A stretch of 20,098 bases of DNA, taken from IMG/VR virus record IMGVR_UViG_3300024265_000236, positions 1 through 20,098 of that record; one strand, 5' to 3'. Both the position numbers and the translations under genes were made by a program. Shown here in pieces: positions 6,599 through 12,926 of the stretch (position 1 is the stretch's first letter; the number at the start of each line of letters is the position of its first letter). The notes under the pieces were generated by a model. The model made no database searches. It was not told the DNA's origin and was given only the letters and a program-made list of their open reading frames with translations. This stretch comes from a virus.

Positions 6599-6984
6599 TA
6601 GTCATCGACATCGAAAAGCACATTGCGGGGACTTGCCAGGAGGTCCAGTGCCCAAAGGACGGGTTTACGAGCTTTCGGGCCCTGCTAGCTGCGGACGGCA
6701 TGGGATTCTCGATGAGCAAAACCTTAATCCCGCGTGGCGAGACGCAACACTGGCACTACAAGAATCATCTCGAAGCGTGCTACTGCGTGTCTGGCCTAGG
6801 GTTGCTCACCGTTGATGAAACGGGCGACAATTTCGTGATCAGACCCGACGTCGTTTACGCCGTTGACAAACACGACTCGCATCATTTCATCGCTTTCGAG
6901 GACGTGGTCTTGATCTGCGTATTCAACCCACCCCTCAGAGGCCGCGAGCTTCATCGTGTGGATGGTTCCTACCGTGCCGGATGA
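6595..6984 (+). CDS. Ectoine-synthase-like cupin (EctC family), phage-encoded
   Basis: A 129-residue protein of almost exactly EctC length and layout. EctC (EC 4.2.1.108) cyclises N-gamma-acetyl-diaminobutyrate to ectoine on an iron-containing cupin. Family blocks are clear: MIVIDIEKHIAGT, FRALLAADGMGFSMSKTLI, HYKNHLEACYCVSGLG, VYAVDKHDSHHFIA and LICVFNPPLRGRE. The residues equivalent to the iron ligands described for Paenibacillus lautus EctC (Glu57, Tyr85, His93) are present with constant offset as E60, Y88 and H96; R28, T43, Y55, H58, C108 and F110 also match substrate-site positions, while the expected Trp is F24. No ectA or ectB is in the window. The gene sits between IbrA-like and IbrB-like genes with overlaps on both sides, so it may act on a different substrate in that system, or be an auxiliary metabolic gene. 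Confidence 0.88.
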   Translation: MIVIDIEKHIAGTCQEVQCPKDGFTSFRALLAADGMGFSMSKTLIPRGETQHWHYKNHLEACYCVSGLGLLTVDETGDNFVIRPDVVYAVDKHDSHHFIAFEDVVLICVFNPPLRGRELHRVDGSYRAG

Positions 6985-7543
6985 CCCCTTCGCACCGGTC
7001 TTCTGCTCTCCGGTATACAGGGTTCTCGCGGTCCCTATCGAGCAAGTCGTGGCGAACGCCTACAACCCGAACGCTGTCGCCCCGCCCGAGATGGCGCTGC
7101 TAGAAACGTCTATCTGGGAGGATGGCTTCACGCAACCGATCGTCACTTACTACGACGCTGAGAATGCGCAATACGTTGTCGTGGACGGGTTCCATCGATA
7201 CCTGACGATCAAAAACAGCGAACGGATTCGTACACGTGAGCGCGGCCTGCTGCCCGTCGTCGTGATCGATAAAGACATCTCGGACCGGATGGCCTCTACG
7301 ATCCGGCACAACCGAGCGCGGGGCGCGCACAACGTGGAGCTGATGAGCGCCATCGTTGCCGAGCTCGTGGAGATGGGGAAAGGTGATCGGTGGATCTGCA
7401 AGCACATCGGGATGAGCGCCGATGAACTGCTGAGACTGAAGCAAATCACCGGGGTCGCCGCGCTGTTCGCGAACCAAGAGTTCTCCAAGAGCTGGCAGGC
7501 GGACGTGTCATCCGAGGACATGCACTTCGAAGATGGATCGTGA
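6956..7543 (+). CDS. IbrB-like ParB/sulfiredoxin-fold protein
   Basis: About 195 residues if the GTG at 6956 is used; ATG 6962 or GTG 6974 are alternatives, all overlapping the end of the EctC-like gene. The domain spans ~18-110: VPIEQVVANAYNPNAVAPPE, LLETSIWEDGFTQPIVTYY, and the signature VVDGFHRYLTI in place of the ParB GxxR box. This is the IbrB branch of the ParB/Srx superfamily, which usually travels with IbrA. Residues ~115-165 (IRHNRARGAHNVELMSAIVA, then ICKHIGMSADELLRLKQI) look like the helical HTH-type domain that follows in ParB proteins. Role in IbrA/IbrB systems is unresolved: DNA binding, nucleotide binding or phosphotransfer have all been considered for this fold. The stop overlaps the GTG of the next gene. 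Confidence 0.82.
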   Translation: MWMVPTVPDDPFAPVFCSPVYRVLAVPIEQVVANAYNPNAVAPPEMALLETSIWEDGFTQPIVTYYDAENAQYVVVDGFHRYLTIKNSERIRTRERGLLPVVVIDKDISDRMASTIRHNRARGAHNVELMSAIVAELVEMGKGDRWICKHIGMSADELLRLKQITGVAALFANQEFSKSWQADVSSEDMHFEDGS

Positions 7544-8220
7544 GGGTCTTTCGGCACTGGGAGACCTGGGAGTGCGTTCCCGCCGGCATGTACGAGTCAG
7601 CGCCCCCCGTTGGGATAGACACAGAAAGGGCTCGTGCGCTGTACGCCGAGTTTCTGGGCGACGTCGCCCGATTCGCCCGGGCTATGCAACGCGTGTTTGA
7701 TGAGTGGCCGGTGTCGTGCGAGCACTTTCTTTCGAACGACAAGATCAACCGAATCGCCTGGCTCGGGCAGTCGGCCATGTGCATCGAGAGGGCAATCCCG
7801 TCGACCTCCCGAGGCGGCTTCAAGCTCTTGAGCGATCAGAAGCAGCGCGAAGCGAACGCTATCGCCGAGATCTACCTGAACCACTGGCTGACCACCGTGG
7901 AATCGGGGCTGCAGTGGCCAGGAACGCTTCCTACGCGACGAAAGCTCACTCCGGGGGTCCGTAGCCGGGTGCGGGAATACGAACGCCAGTGGCGGGCCCG
8001 AGGCTATGCAGAGGGGCTCCCTGATGAGGTCCCCGTGGTCCTGATGCGAGACAACCTCGCGCCCTCGCACAAAGCCCTTGCTCTCGCGATCCTCCGGAAC
8101 GACGTCACGGGACAGTCACTTGGCTTCACGCCTCGGCCGTCCCGCTACTACGGTATCCTGAAGCGGCTGGAACTCGAGGGCCGCGGGGGAAGGAGAAGTA
8201 GATGGCCGAATGGCTTCTGA
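7540..8220 (+). CDS. IbrA/IbrB-associated phage protein with C-terminal module shared with IbrA
   Basis: A 226-residue protein with a GTG start coupled to the IbrB-like stop. The N-terminal part opens HWETWECVPAGMYESAPP; the centre contains WPVSCEHFLSNDKINRIAWL and GQSAMCIERAIPS, resembling an uncharacterised phage family found near IbrA/IbrB genes (recalled, not searched). The C-terminus, residues ~174-215 (SHKALALAILRNDVTGQSLG followed by a Pro and a basic helix), aligns with the C-terminus of the IbrA-like protein (SWKRFALTILKNDHTCKYMG): same spacing of S-x-K, A-L-x-I-L, N-D-x-T and G-x-x-P. The repeated module may be a docking or nucleic-acid-binding unit common to both proteins. No catalytic motif recognised. 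Confidence 0.75.
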   Translation: MRVFRHWETWECVPAGMYESAPPVGIDTERARALYAEFLGDVARFARAMQRVFDEWPVSCEHFLSNDKINRIAWLGQSAMCIERAIPSTSRGGFKLLSDQKQREANAIAEIYLNHWLTTVESGLQWPGTLPTRRKLTPGVRSRVREYERQWRARGYAEGLPDEVPVVLMRDNLAPSHKALALAILRNDVTGQSLGFTPRPSRYYGILKRLELEGRGGRRSRWPNGF

Positions 8221-8408
8221 TCGTGACTGTTCTGTGGAAGCAGAGCGAGGGGCTTGCGACCGAGTGGGTGCAGCCGATGAAGAGTGAGGCATCCTGTTTG
8301 GAGGCGGTGGCAAAGTGGCCGGAGCGGCGCCAGGTCTACAACGGCCTAGACTTCAGCTTGGTGCTCGGGGAGATTCGATGCCAGCTGCGCGCCGACTACG
8401 AGCGGTAG
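8202..8408 (+). CDS. Small hypothetical protein with hydrophobic N-terminus (68 aa)
   Basis: A 68-residue protein overlapping the end of the previous gene by 19 bases. The start is fixed by a strong GGAAGGAG seven bases upstream of the ATG. The first 12 residues (MAEWLLIVTVLW) are hydrophobic but short for a transmembrane helix or a standard signal peptide. Two cysteines (C32 and C60) and the overall layout recall small phage proteins that may fold with one disulfide outside the cytoplasm. No function recognised. It is followed at once by another small gene. Confidence 0.6.
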   Translation: MAEWLLIVTVLWKQSEGLATEWVQPMKSEASCLEAVAKWPERRQVYNGLDFSLVLGEIRCQLRADYER

Positions 8409-8419
8409 TGAGGGAAGCG

Positions 8420-8611
8420 ATGAACGAGGAAGACTATGTGGCCGAGGAAAAACGCGAACACCCCTGGCTCTGGAGGCGAGAAGTAGTCCTTAACTGGTTC
8501 AGAGGCGTGTGGTGGTGGGTCATCGACGACCCTGTGTTGGATTTCAACGAAGGTAAGCCGCAAATGTATGGCCGCAGGACTGGGCGCGATATCGAAGGGC
8601 CAAGCAGCTGA
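8420..8611 (+). CDS. Small Trp-rich hypothetical protein (63 aa)
   Basis: A 63-residue protein from the ATG at 8420, with GAGGGA five to six bases upstream; an in-frame GTG at 8408, touching the previous TAG, is the alternative. The N-terminus is highly acidic (MNEEDYVAEEKREHPWLWRR), and the centre has a tryptophan cluster, NWFRGVWWWVIDDPVLDF, possibly an amphipathic membrane-surface helix. It is the last + strand gene and overlaps the 3' end of the convergent exported-protein gene by 68 bases. No family recognised. The coding case is moderate: good ribosome binding site and coupling to the upstream gene, but short length. Confidence 0.55.
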   Translation: MNEEDYVAEEKREHPWLWRREVVLNWFRGVWWWVIDDPVLDFNEGKPQMYGRRTGRDIEGPSS

Positions 8612-8972
8612 TCCCAACCACCAACCCCAGCAGCACCGGAGGCTCCGGCACGTAGAGCGTCGGCGGGATCGGGACTGACTCGCTCATCACCCACTCCCCT
8701 GCATCATACCGCCAAGCGCGTAGTTCAACGTGCACCCCGGGTGCCGTCACTTCCGGCGGCGTCGCCATCATGCGGCCCATGTGCACACCGTCGGTGACCC
8801 ACTCCTCATCGAATGCATGCCAGCCGGTATTCCCGAAACCGTGGCTAAAGCGGTACTCAACCTCATCTCCCGGCTCCTCCTGCGTCCAGCCGATGAGGTT
8901 GGCCCTCGCTGGCTGGGGGAGCAGAGCGACCGCAATCAACACAGAGAGTAGAATCGGCGTTAGCTGTTTCAC
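8544..8972 (-). CDS. Exported protein with PEP-CTERM-like sorting signal
   Basis: A 142-residue protein with a GTG start. It begins with a classical signal peptide: KQ, hydrophobic core LTPILLSVLIAVALL, then PQPARA as cleavage site near residue 24. The mature part (NLIGWTQEEPGDEVEYRFSH...) is a small, likely beta-rich domain. Near the C-terminus (residues 108-126) is VPEPPVLLGLVVGISCLAL followed by RYR. This tripartite PEP / hydrophobic / arginine pattern is the PEP-CTERM sorting domain recognised by exosortase (EpsH) in exopolysaccharide-producing Gram-negative bacteria. Unusually, ~14 residues follow the basic end. The last ~21 codons overlap the convergent + strand gene. Likely destination: the host envelope or extracellular matrix, if the host has exosortase. 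The Shine-Dalgarno is weak. Confidence 0.72.
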   Translation of the reverse strand: MKQLTPILLSVLIAVALLPQPARANLIGWTQEEPGDEVEYRFSHGFGNTGWHAFDEEWVTDGVHMGRMMATPPEVTAPGVHVELRAWRYDAGEWVMSESVPIPPTLYVPEPPVLLGLVVGISCLALRYRAQSCGHTFAAYLR

Positions 8973-9046
8973 GTAGCCCGCAATCTAACGCAAAACGCCG
9001 CCCCAGGGAAGGGACGGGCCTCAGCGTCTGGGGATGTGTCTGACCG

Positions 9047-9385
9047 TCAAGTGTCGGGCATAGGCAGCCCAGACATCGCCGCGCGGCGACTCAATGCGAT
9101 CTCTATAGGAGCTAAAGGCTCTGCGGCTGTCGGCAGCAGGTCCTTCACCCAGGGTATCAGTCTAAGCAGTCCGAGTGTGTCGACTTCGGCGCCCACACAT
9201 CCCCGTGCACCGTAATCCGCCACCCCGACCTCGAACCGGAACACCGCGAAATCGAGGCCAACACCCGCCGGATACGTGTACGAAAACACCTTGGCGTCGA
9301 ATGTCGGGTCGAAATCACACTGCCCCGCGAACACAGTTGCCGGAGCGAACATCGCCACGGCCAGTACTACAAGTAGCCACCTCAC
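9047..9385 (-). CDS. Secreted small protein with signal peptide (112 aa)
   Basis: A 112-residue protein with a GTG start overlapping the preceding TGA (GTGA on the - strand). Residues 1-20 (MRWLLVVLAVAMFAPATVFA) are a clear signal peptide with cleavage after VFA; there is no lipobox because Gln precedes Cys23. The mature ~92 residues start GQCDFDPTFDAKVFSYTYPA and include a second cysteine in GARGCVGAE, so one disulfide is possible in the periplasm. The C-terminal third (LLRLIPWVKDLLPTAAEPLA...) is helical and moderately hydrophobic. No family recognised. In this cluster of membrane and exported proteins beside the tail fibre gene, a lysis, spanin-like or envelope-modifying role is possible but unproven. 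Confidence 0.65.
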   Translation of the reverse strand: MRWLLVVLAVAMFAPATVFAGQCDFDPTFDAKVFSYTYPAGVGLDFAVFRFEVGVADYGARGCVGAEVDTLGLLRLIPWVKDLLPTAAEPLAPIEIALSRRAAMSGLPMPDT

Positions 9386-9525
9386 TTCTCGTCCTCCTTA
9401 TTGGCGAGATCACCAAGCTTCCGAAGCTCCTCTTCATCGAACACAGCGCACCGTCTCGCGTTCACACGCCGTAACGCAATTAACAGAGCCAGCCCGACTA
9501 CAGCGAACACGAGGGCCTCGATCAT
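9382..9525 (-). CDS. Small single-span membrane protein (47 aa)
   Basis: A 47-residue gene that I read directly from the - strand. The ATG at 9525 overlaps the upstream stop (ATGA), and its TGA overlaps the GTG of the next gene. The translation begins MIEALVFAVVGLALLIALRR, one transmembrane helix, then a basic stretch (VNARR) and an acidic, helical tail (FDEEELRKLGDLANKEDEK). The positive charges after the helix suggest the C-terminus is cytoplasmic. AAGGAGGACGAGAAGTGA near its end gives a good ribosome binding site for the next gene. Size and topology fit a phage lysis accessory or small regulatory membrane protein; function unknown. Confidence 0.65.
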   Translation of the reverse strand: MIEALVFAVVGLALLIALRRVNARRCAVFDEEELRKLGDLANKEDEK

Positions 9526-9827
9526 TCTTTTGGCAACAGAATCTTGAGCTTCTCCGCGACTGCGCCGCGGAACTCAGCTTGGCGCAGTCGAGCTGCCGCC
9601 GCTCGCTCGCGCTCCTGCTTAGCATCCTCGAGATGCAGCTCGAGGACGCGGCGTAGCTCGGCATCTCGCGCCTTCGACGCTTCGTCAACCTTCACGAGGT
9701 CAGCGTCCGATGCGTGCCCCTGGAAGCTGGCGAAGATCATAGAGCCGGATAGGATGAACACAGTGGCCAGCAAGGTAACGACGCCGGAGCGGAGCGAGCC
9801 GGCCCAATCCTCCAGCCAGACACTCAC
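9522..9827 (-). CDS. Membrane-anchored coiled-coil protein (holin or i-spanin-like candidate)
   Basis: A 101-residue protein with a GTG start overlapping the tail fibre stop. An N-terminal amphipathic lead (MSVWLEDWAGSLRS) precedes one transmembrane helix (~15-35, GVVTLLATVFILSGSMIF). After it, residues ~45-95 form a charged Ala/Glu/Arg-rich coiled coil (DEASKARDAELRRVLELHLE, then QERERAAAARLRQAEFRG). One N-terminal helix plus a long coiled coil is the layout of inner-membrane spanins (Rz type), though the same layout occurs in other phage membrane proteins. No endolysin is visible next to it. It is translationally coupled to the 47-residue membrane protein. Confidence 0.65.
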   Translation of the reverse strand: MSVWLEDWAGSLRSGVVTLLATVFILSGSMIFASFQGHASDADLVKVDEASKARDAELRRVLELHLEDAKQERERAAAARLRQAEFRGAVAEKLKILLPKE

Positions 9828-10849
9828 GGTATGATCCCCTCATCTAGCCAGCCCCGGCCGATGGTCCGGAATAGCGTCCCCCCGTCGAGCACGTCAGCTC
9901 TCGCGTATATATTGCCATTCAGGTCTGCCATAACGTCCAAATTCGCCGCAACCCGGCTAGTCGAACTCTCAGCAGACATCAGCGTAAAGACCGCTGAGGT
10001 AACAGCGGAGTCCGTCTGCGCCAAGCTCGTAACTAGCACACGGACGAGCGCTTGTGTATCCATGCGAAATGTGAAGCTACCAAGGGAGTCCGGAGGCGCC
10101 AGCTCTCCTACGGCGATCAACCCCTGTCGAGAACCCGTACCGGGCTCAAGCGGGAACGTGGCCTCTCGAGGCACGTCCCACACGTATCGGCGCGGATCAT
10201 CCTCGGGGCTGAAATGGTTATCTATCGTTGACCCCGTGCCAGAGAACGTCCAGCCATAGCGTCGGTAGAGCGTCGCGTCTGTGTAGCCAGCCGCGATTGC
10301 ATTAGCATCAAGGAAGAAGTTTGCCGCTGTGGCGCTCGTATCCCAGCACAGGTCGGTGCCGCTTCCGTCCGCCTTGCCGGCGATAAACCGTCGATACCAC
10401 GTGTCGGCAGCGATCGTGAGTGGATCAGGCAGGCCGCCGTTACCATCGCCAGCAACCCACGTACCGGAAATATCCTTCTGCGTTGCAGCCGGGAGTACAA
10501 GATTACGCGTGTTCGCGAAGTTGCGCGCACTGCCCGGTAGCGTTGTCATCAACACGGTGGAATCGCGGGTGATGCGCAGCCCCTCGAGATGATTCTTAGG
10601 CAGCCCGAGCAGAGCCTTCAGCCCGTCCAGGACATCCGAGGCAAGCGCCGTGTCAGGTGAGCCGCTGACCGTGATGCCCGCTTCATCGACAGCTGCGTTC
10701 ATGAATCCGAGAATGTCATTCAGGAGCTGCTGCTCCCAGGGCGTTCCCGTCCCATCGCCACTCACCGTGACGTTCCGCGCCTGGCCGTTCGGGTAATTGG
10801 CGTTGGTCCCGGCAGTCTGCCCGGGATAAGTGGTGTCAATGTTCAGCAT
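9824..10849 (-). CDS. Tail fibre / baseplate-attached receptor-binding protein
   Basis: A 341-residue protein and the last structural gene of the tail operon. Residues ~28-80 contain the typical phage tail-fibre attachment segment: VSGDGTGTPWEQQLLNDILG, then EAGITVSGSPDTALASDVLD. This block is common in fibres of Mu-like and P2-like phages and attaches the fibre to the baseplate. The remainder is beta-rich and of low similarity to anything I recognise, as expected for a receptor-binding region (VLPAATQKDISGTWV, then DPRRYVWDVPREATFPLEPG). It should recognise the host surface. No tail-fibre chaperone gene follows. GAGGG lies ~10 bases upstream of the ATG, after an 11-base gap. Confidence 0.75.
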   Translation of the reverse strand: MLNIDTTYPGQTAGTNANYPNGQARNVTVSGDGTGTPWEQQLLNDILGFMNAAVDEAGITVSGSPDTALASDVLDGLKALLGLPKNHLEGLRITRDSTVLMTTLPGSARNFANTRNLVLPAATQKDISGTWVAGDGNGGLPDPLTIAADTWYRRFIAGKADGSGTDLCWDTSATAANFFLDANAIAAGYTDATLYRRYGWTFSGTGSTIDNHFSPEDDPRRYVWDVPREATFPLEPGTGSRQGLIAVGELAPPDSLGSFTFRMDTQALVRVLVTSLAQTDSAVTSAVFTLMSAESSTSRVAANLDVMADLNGNIYARADVLDGGTLFRTIGRGWLDEGIIP

Positions 10850-10860
10850 CAGTCAAGCCC

Positions 10861-11724
10861 TCACGTTGGGGTGTAGTCTACCAGAATTCCGAGCCATTGC
10901 TGCCCGGGATTTAGCTTGAGCAGCAGATCCTCAAACTCATCGCGCCGAAGCCCATCGACGGCTGCTTGATCGGGGAAGCTCTCGGCGCCCCAATAGAGGA
11001 AATGACGCCACGGATCAGGATCATCCGGAATCTCGTACTGACGTGTGCCAACCGTGATCGACACCGGTTGACCGCAGAAAGCAAAATTTTCGACAGAATC
11101 TTCAGTGGGCCCCCGGTCTGAACACTCATAATCATCATCCCCGCAACCTGACGCAATGGTAAGAGATGTCCGGATCTTGTTGACAAGCACATAGCCCACC
11201 GGGTCCGTCGTCTGACCACATACGACAGGCGCGACGATCGGGGGTGACGTAGCGCTACCATCTTCACCGCAAAGCGCCTCCGGCTCCCCACAGAGAACGG
11301 CCAACGCCGGCCCATCACTGTCGCTGAGGTAGACCCGCGGATCTCGTGGGGTCGGGTCGCCCCCAATCACCGGAAGCTCCCACCACTCATGCACGAACAC
11401 GTTGAAGCCATTAGCCTGCAGAATGTCTTGCAGATACCGCGGCGACTGGCCGCCCACAGCTTTCCACTCAGCGTCCAACCGTGTGCGTCGGTCCGCTTCG
11501 GATAGCCCACTCGCAGGGAGCGCGAATTGCTCTTCCCACTCTGAAAGCTCCCGCGTGTCCGCAGGCTGCGTGTCCCCCCACACAAGATCTACGAATGCAC
11601 GTGCGTCAGTCGGCAGACCTGCAAGCCCTTCGAAAAATTGACGTAGCTGACTCCCGCTCTGCCAGAAGAAGAACGCTCGCGCACGCGGCAACAGCCGCTG
11701 ATAGACGCGACTGAACAAGCTCAT
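10861..11724 (-). CDS. Baseplate/tail protein, DUF2313 family (Mu gp48-like)
   Basis: A 287-residue protein. The N-terminal ~130 residues fit DUF2313 (Mu gp48 / YmfQ): LLPRARAFF, a helix with LRQFFEGLAGLPTDARAFVD, the TRELSEWEEQFALPASGLSE block and QSPRYLQDILQANGFNVFVH. In Mu-like tails this protein completes the wedge between baseplate J and the fibre. The C-terminal half, rich in Cys and Asp (ALCGEPEALCGED, later VCGQTTDPVGYVLVNKIRTS), matches the extension found in many family members. The gene order (J, this protein, fibre) is the Mu order. Its ATG overlaps the baseplate J stop by 4 bases. Confidence 0.82.
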   Translation of the reverse strand: MSLFSRVYQRLLPRARAFFFWQSGSQLRQFFEGLAGLPTDARAFVDLVWGDTQPADTRELSEWEEQFALPASGLSEADRRTRLDAEWKAVGGQSPRYLQDILQANGFNVFVHEWWELPVIGGDPTPRDPRVYLSDSDGPALAVLCGEPEALCGEDGSATSPPIVAPVVCGQTTDPVGYVLVNKIRTSLTIASGCGDDDYECSDRGPTEDSVENFAFCGQPVSITVGTRQYEIPDDPDPWRHFLYWGAESFPDQAAVDGLRRDEFEDLLLKLNPGQQWLGILVDYTPT

Positions 11725-12926
11725 GTCGAAAAGATCACGTTAGAAGCTTTCGCTTTCTCACCACGACCAAGCGAATAGGTGAAAAGAAGACTGCCACTCG
11801 TATCCAATGTGAAGTTAATACCGTCGAAGGTCCCGTTCGCAGCCGACACAATGTCCTCAACCACCCCAGAAAGCCCGGCGTTCGTAATCGTGTCCGTACG
11901 GGGACCGAGCGTCAGCCCCGAAATGAACGGCGCACGATCAAGCATGAACTCCTCTAACGCAGACGTCACCAACACCTGTACGTCTGCCAAGTTGTCAACA
12001 TTCACAATCCCGAAAACCGTGATGTTAAACCCCGTTCGAGTAATGGCCGCAACGTTCACGAAGCTACCCGCCGGCCGCCTGGAGGCCAGCCCCTCATCGT
12101 CAAGCTCGATCGATGCCGCCACAGCGTCTAGTAGTGCCTGATCCGGGATCCCGTCCGGAGGGAAGCCGGCCGTTGTGCCTTCCGCAAACACATCTATCTC
12201 GCCGGCCTCATCTCCGGTGTACGGGAATATCTTCTCGACACCCGCGACCTCTTCGCCCCAGATCTCGTAATCAAGCAACGCGCCGCCCTGGGGCCGCTGC
12301 TTGAAACGATCGATCACCCGCTGCCGGTATACCTCCGTGTCCTCAGCATCCGCGCCCGTAACGACAGTCGCCGCAACAGCTGTGTCTTTCGCTACGTTCG
12401 CGATCGGGTTGGCGAAGCTGACCAAGTCGCCCACCGAAGCGTTACCGATCGTCCCCGCACCGTTCCCGCCGCCCTGGTCGCCAGCCGCGCGGACCAAACC
12501 TTGGACGACCGCCGCGTCAAGATCAACCGAGCCGACCAGTAGGTAGGTCACGCCAGTCGCCGAGTTGACAAGCTGTGTTCCTGACGCCAGCGAACCCGTC
12601 TGTGTCTCGACCGTGATGTCGATCGTAAGCTGCGCCTGCACCGCGGCGATCGGATCCCCAACACCGATGAGTCGCCCCCACTCTTTCAGAGGCGAAACGA
12701 TCCGACCGTTGATCGTGACATCTTCGATTGTCGCCGTCTTGACGAAGATCTGCAGGAAGATGAACCCGGAGTATTTCCACAGTAGCACGAACACAGCGGC
12801 CAGCGTCTTGGCGAGTACGCGGTTGAACGCTTTCGGAACGAGCGGGATCGTCTGATTTAGCGTGGCTTCAAGTTGCGCAATGATGTTGTTGTTGATCTGC
12901 GCCACGGTCGGCGTTACGAGTGCCAT
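11721..12926 (-). CDS. Baseplate J-like wedge protein (Mu gp47-like)
   Basis: A 401-residue protein of the Baseplate_J family, the wedge core that links hub and fibres and drives sheath contraction. Typical signs: an N-terminal helical region with LKEWGRLIGVGDP; a beta domain with GSLASGTQLVNSATGVTYLL; the VTGADAEDTEVYRQRVIDRF block, which matches the family signature G.d.EtDe.yR.Rl; and GGALLDYEIWGEEVAGVEKI in the J core. The C-terminal part (ITRTGFNITVFGIVNVDNLA) corresponds to the conserved beta domain. The length is normal for Mu-type J proteins. Its ATG shares a base with the stop of the LamG-fused wedge gene. Confidence 0.9.
   Translation of the reverse strand: MALVTPTVAQINNNIIAQLEATLNQTIPLVPKAFNRVLAKTLAAVFVLLWKYSGFIFLQIFVKTATIEDVTINGRIVSPLKEWGRLIGVGDPIAAVQAQLTIDITVETQTGSLASGTQLVNSATGVTYLLVGSVDLDAAVVQGLVRAAGDQGGGNGAGTIGNASVGDLVSFANPIANVAKDTAVAATVVTGADAEDTEVYRQRVIDRFKQRPQGGALLDYEIWGEEVAGVEKIFPYTGDEAGEIDVFAEGTTAGFPPDGIPDQALLDAVAASIELDDEGLASRRPAGSFVNVAAITRTGFNITVFGIVNVDNLADVQVLVTSALEEFMLDRAPFISGLTLGPRTDTITNAGLSGVVEDIVSAANGTFDGINFTLDTSGSLLFTYSLGRGEKAKASNVIFST

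Noticed and set aside
6595-6984. A complete ectoine biosynthesis operon
   Set aside because: No ectA or ectB (acetyltransferase, aminotransferase) homologue is present on either side; the neighbours are IbrA-like and IbrB-like genes.
8636-8648. CCGGA-GGC-TCCGG hairpin as a bidirectional terminator between convergent operons
   Set aside because: It lies inside the exported-protein coding region, has only 5 bp and no T-rich run on either strand.
9001-9033. CCCCAG...CTGGGG hairpin followed by TTTT on the - strand as a terminator
   Set aside because: The stem is 6 bp with a 21-base loop and the T run is short and distant; too weak to call.
9047-9385. Secreted protein as a spanin outer-membrane lipoprotein
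   Set aside because: Gln precedes the Cys after the signal peptide, so there is no lipobox; the cleavage site fits signal peptidase I.
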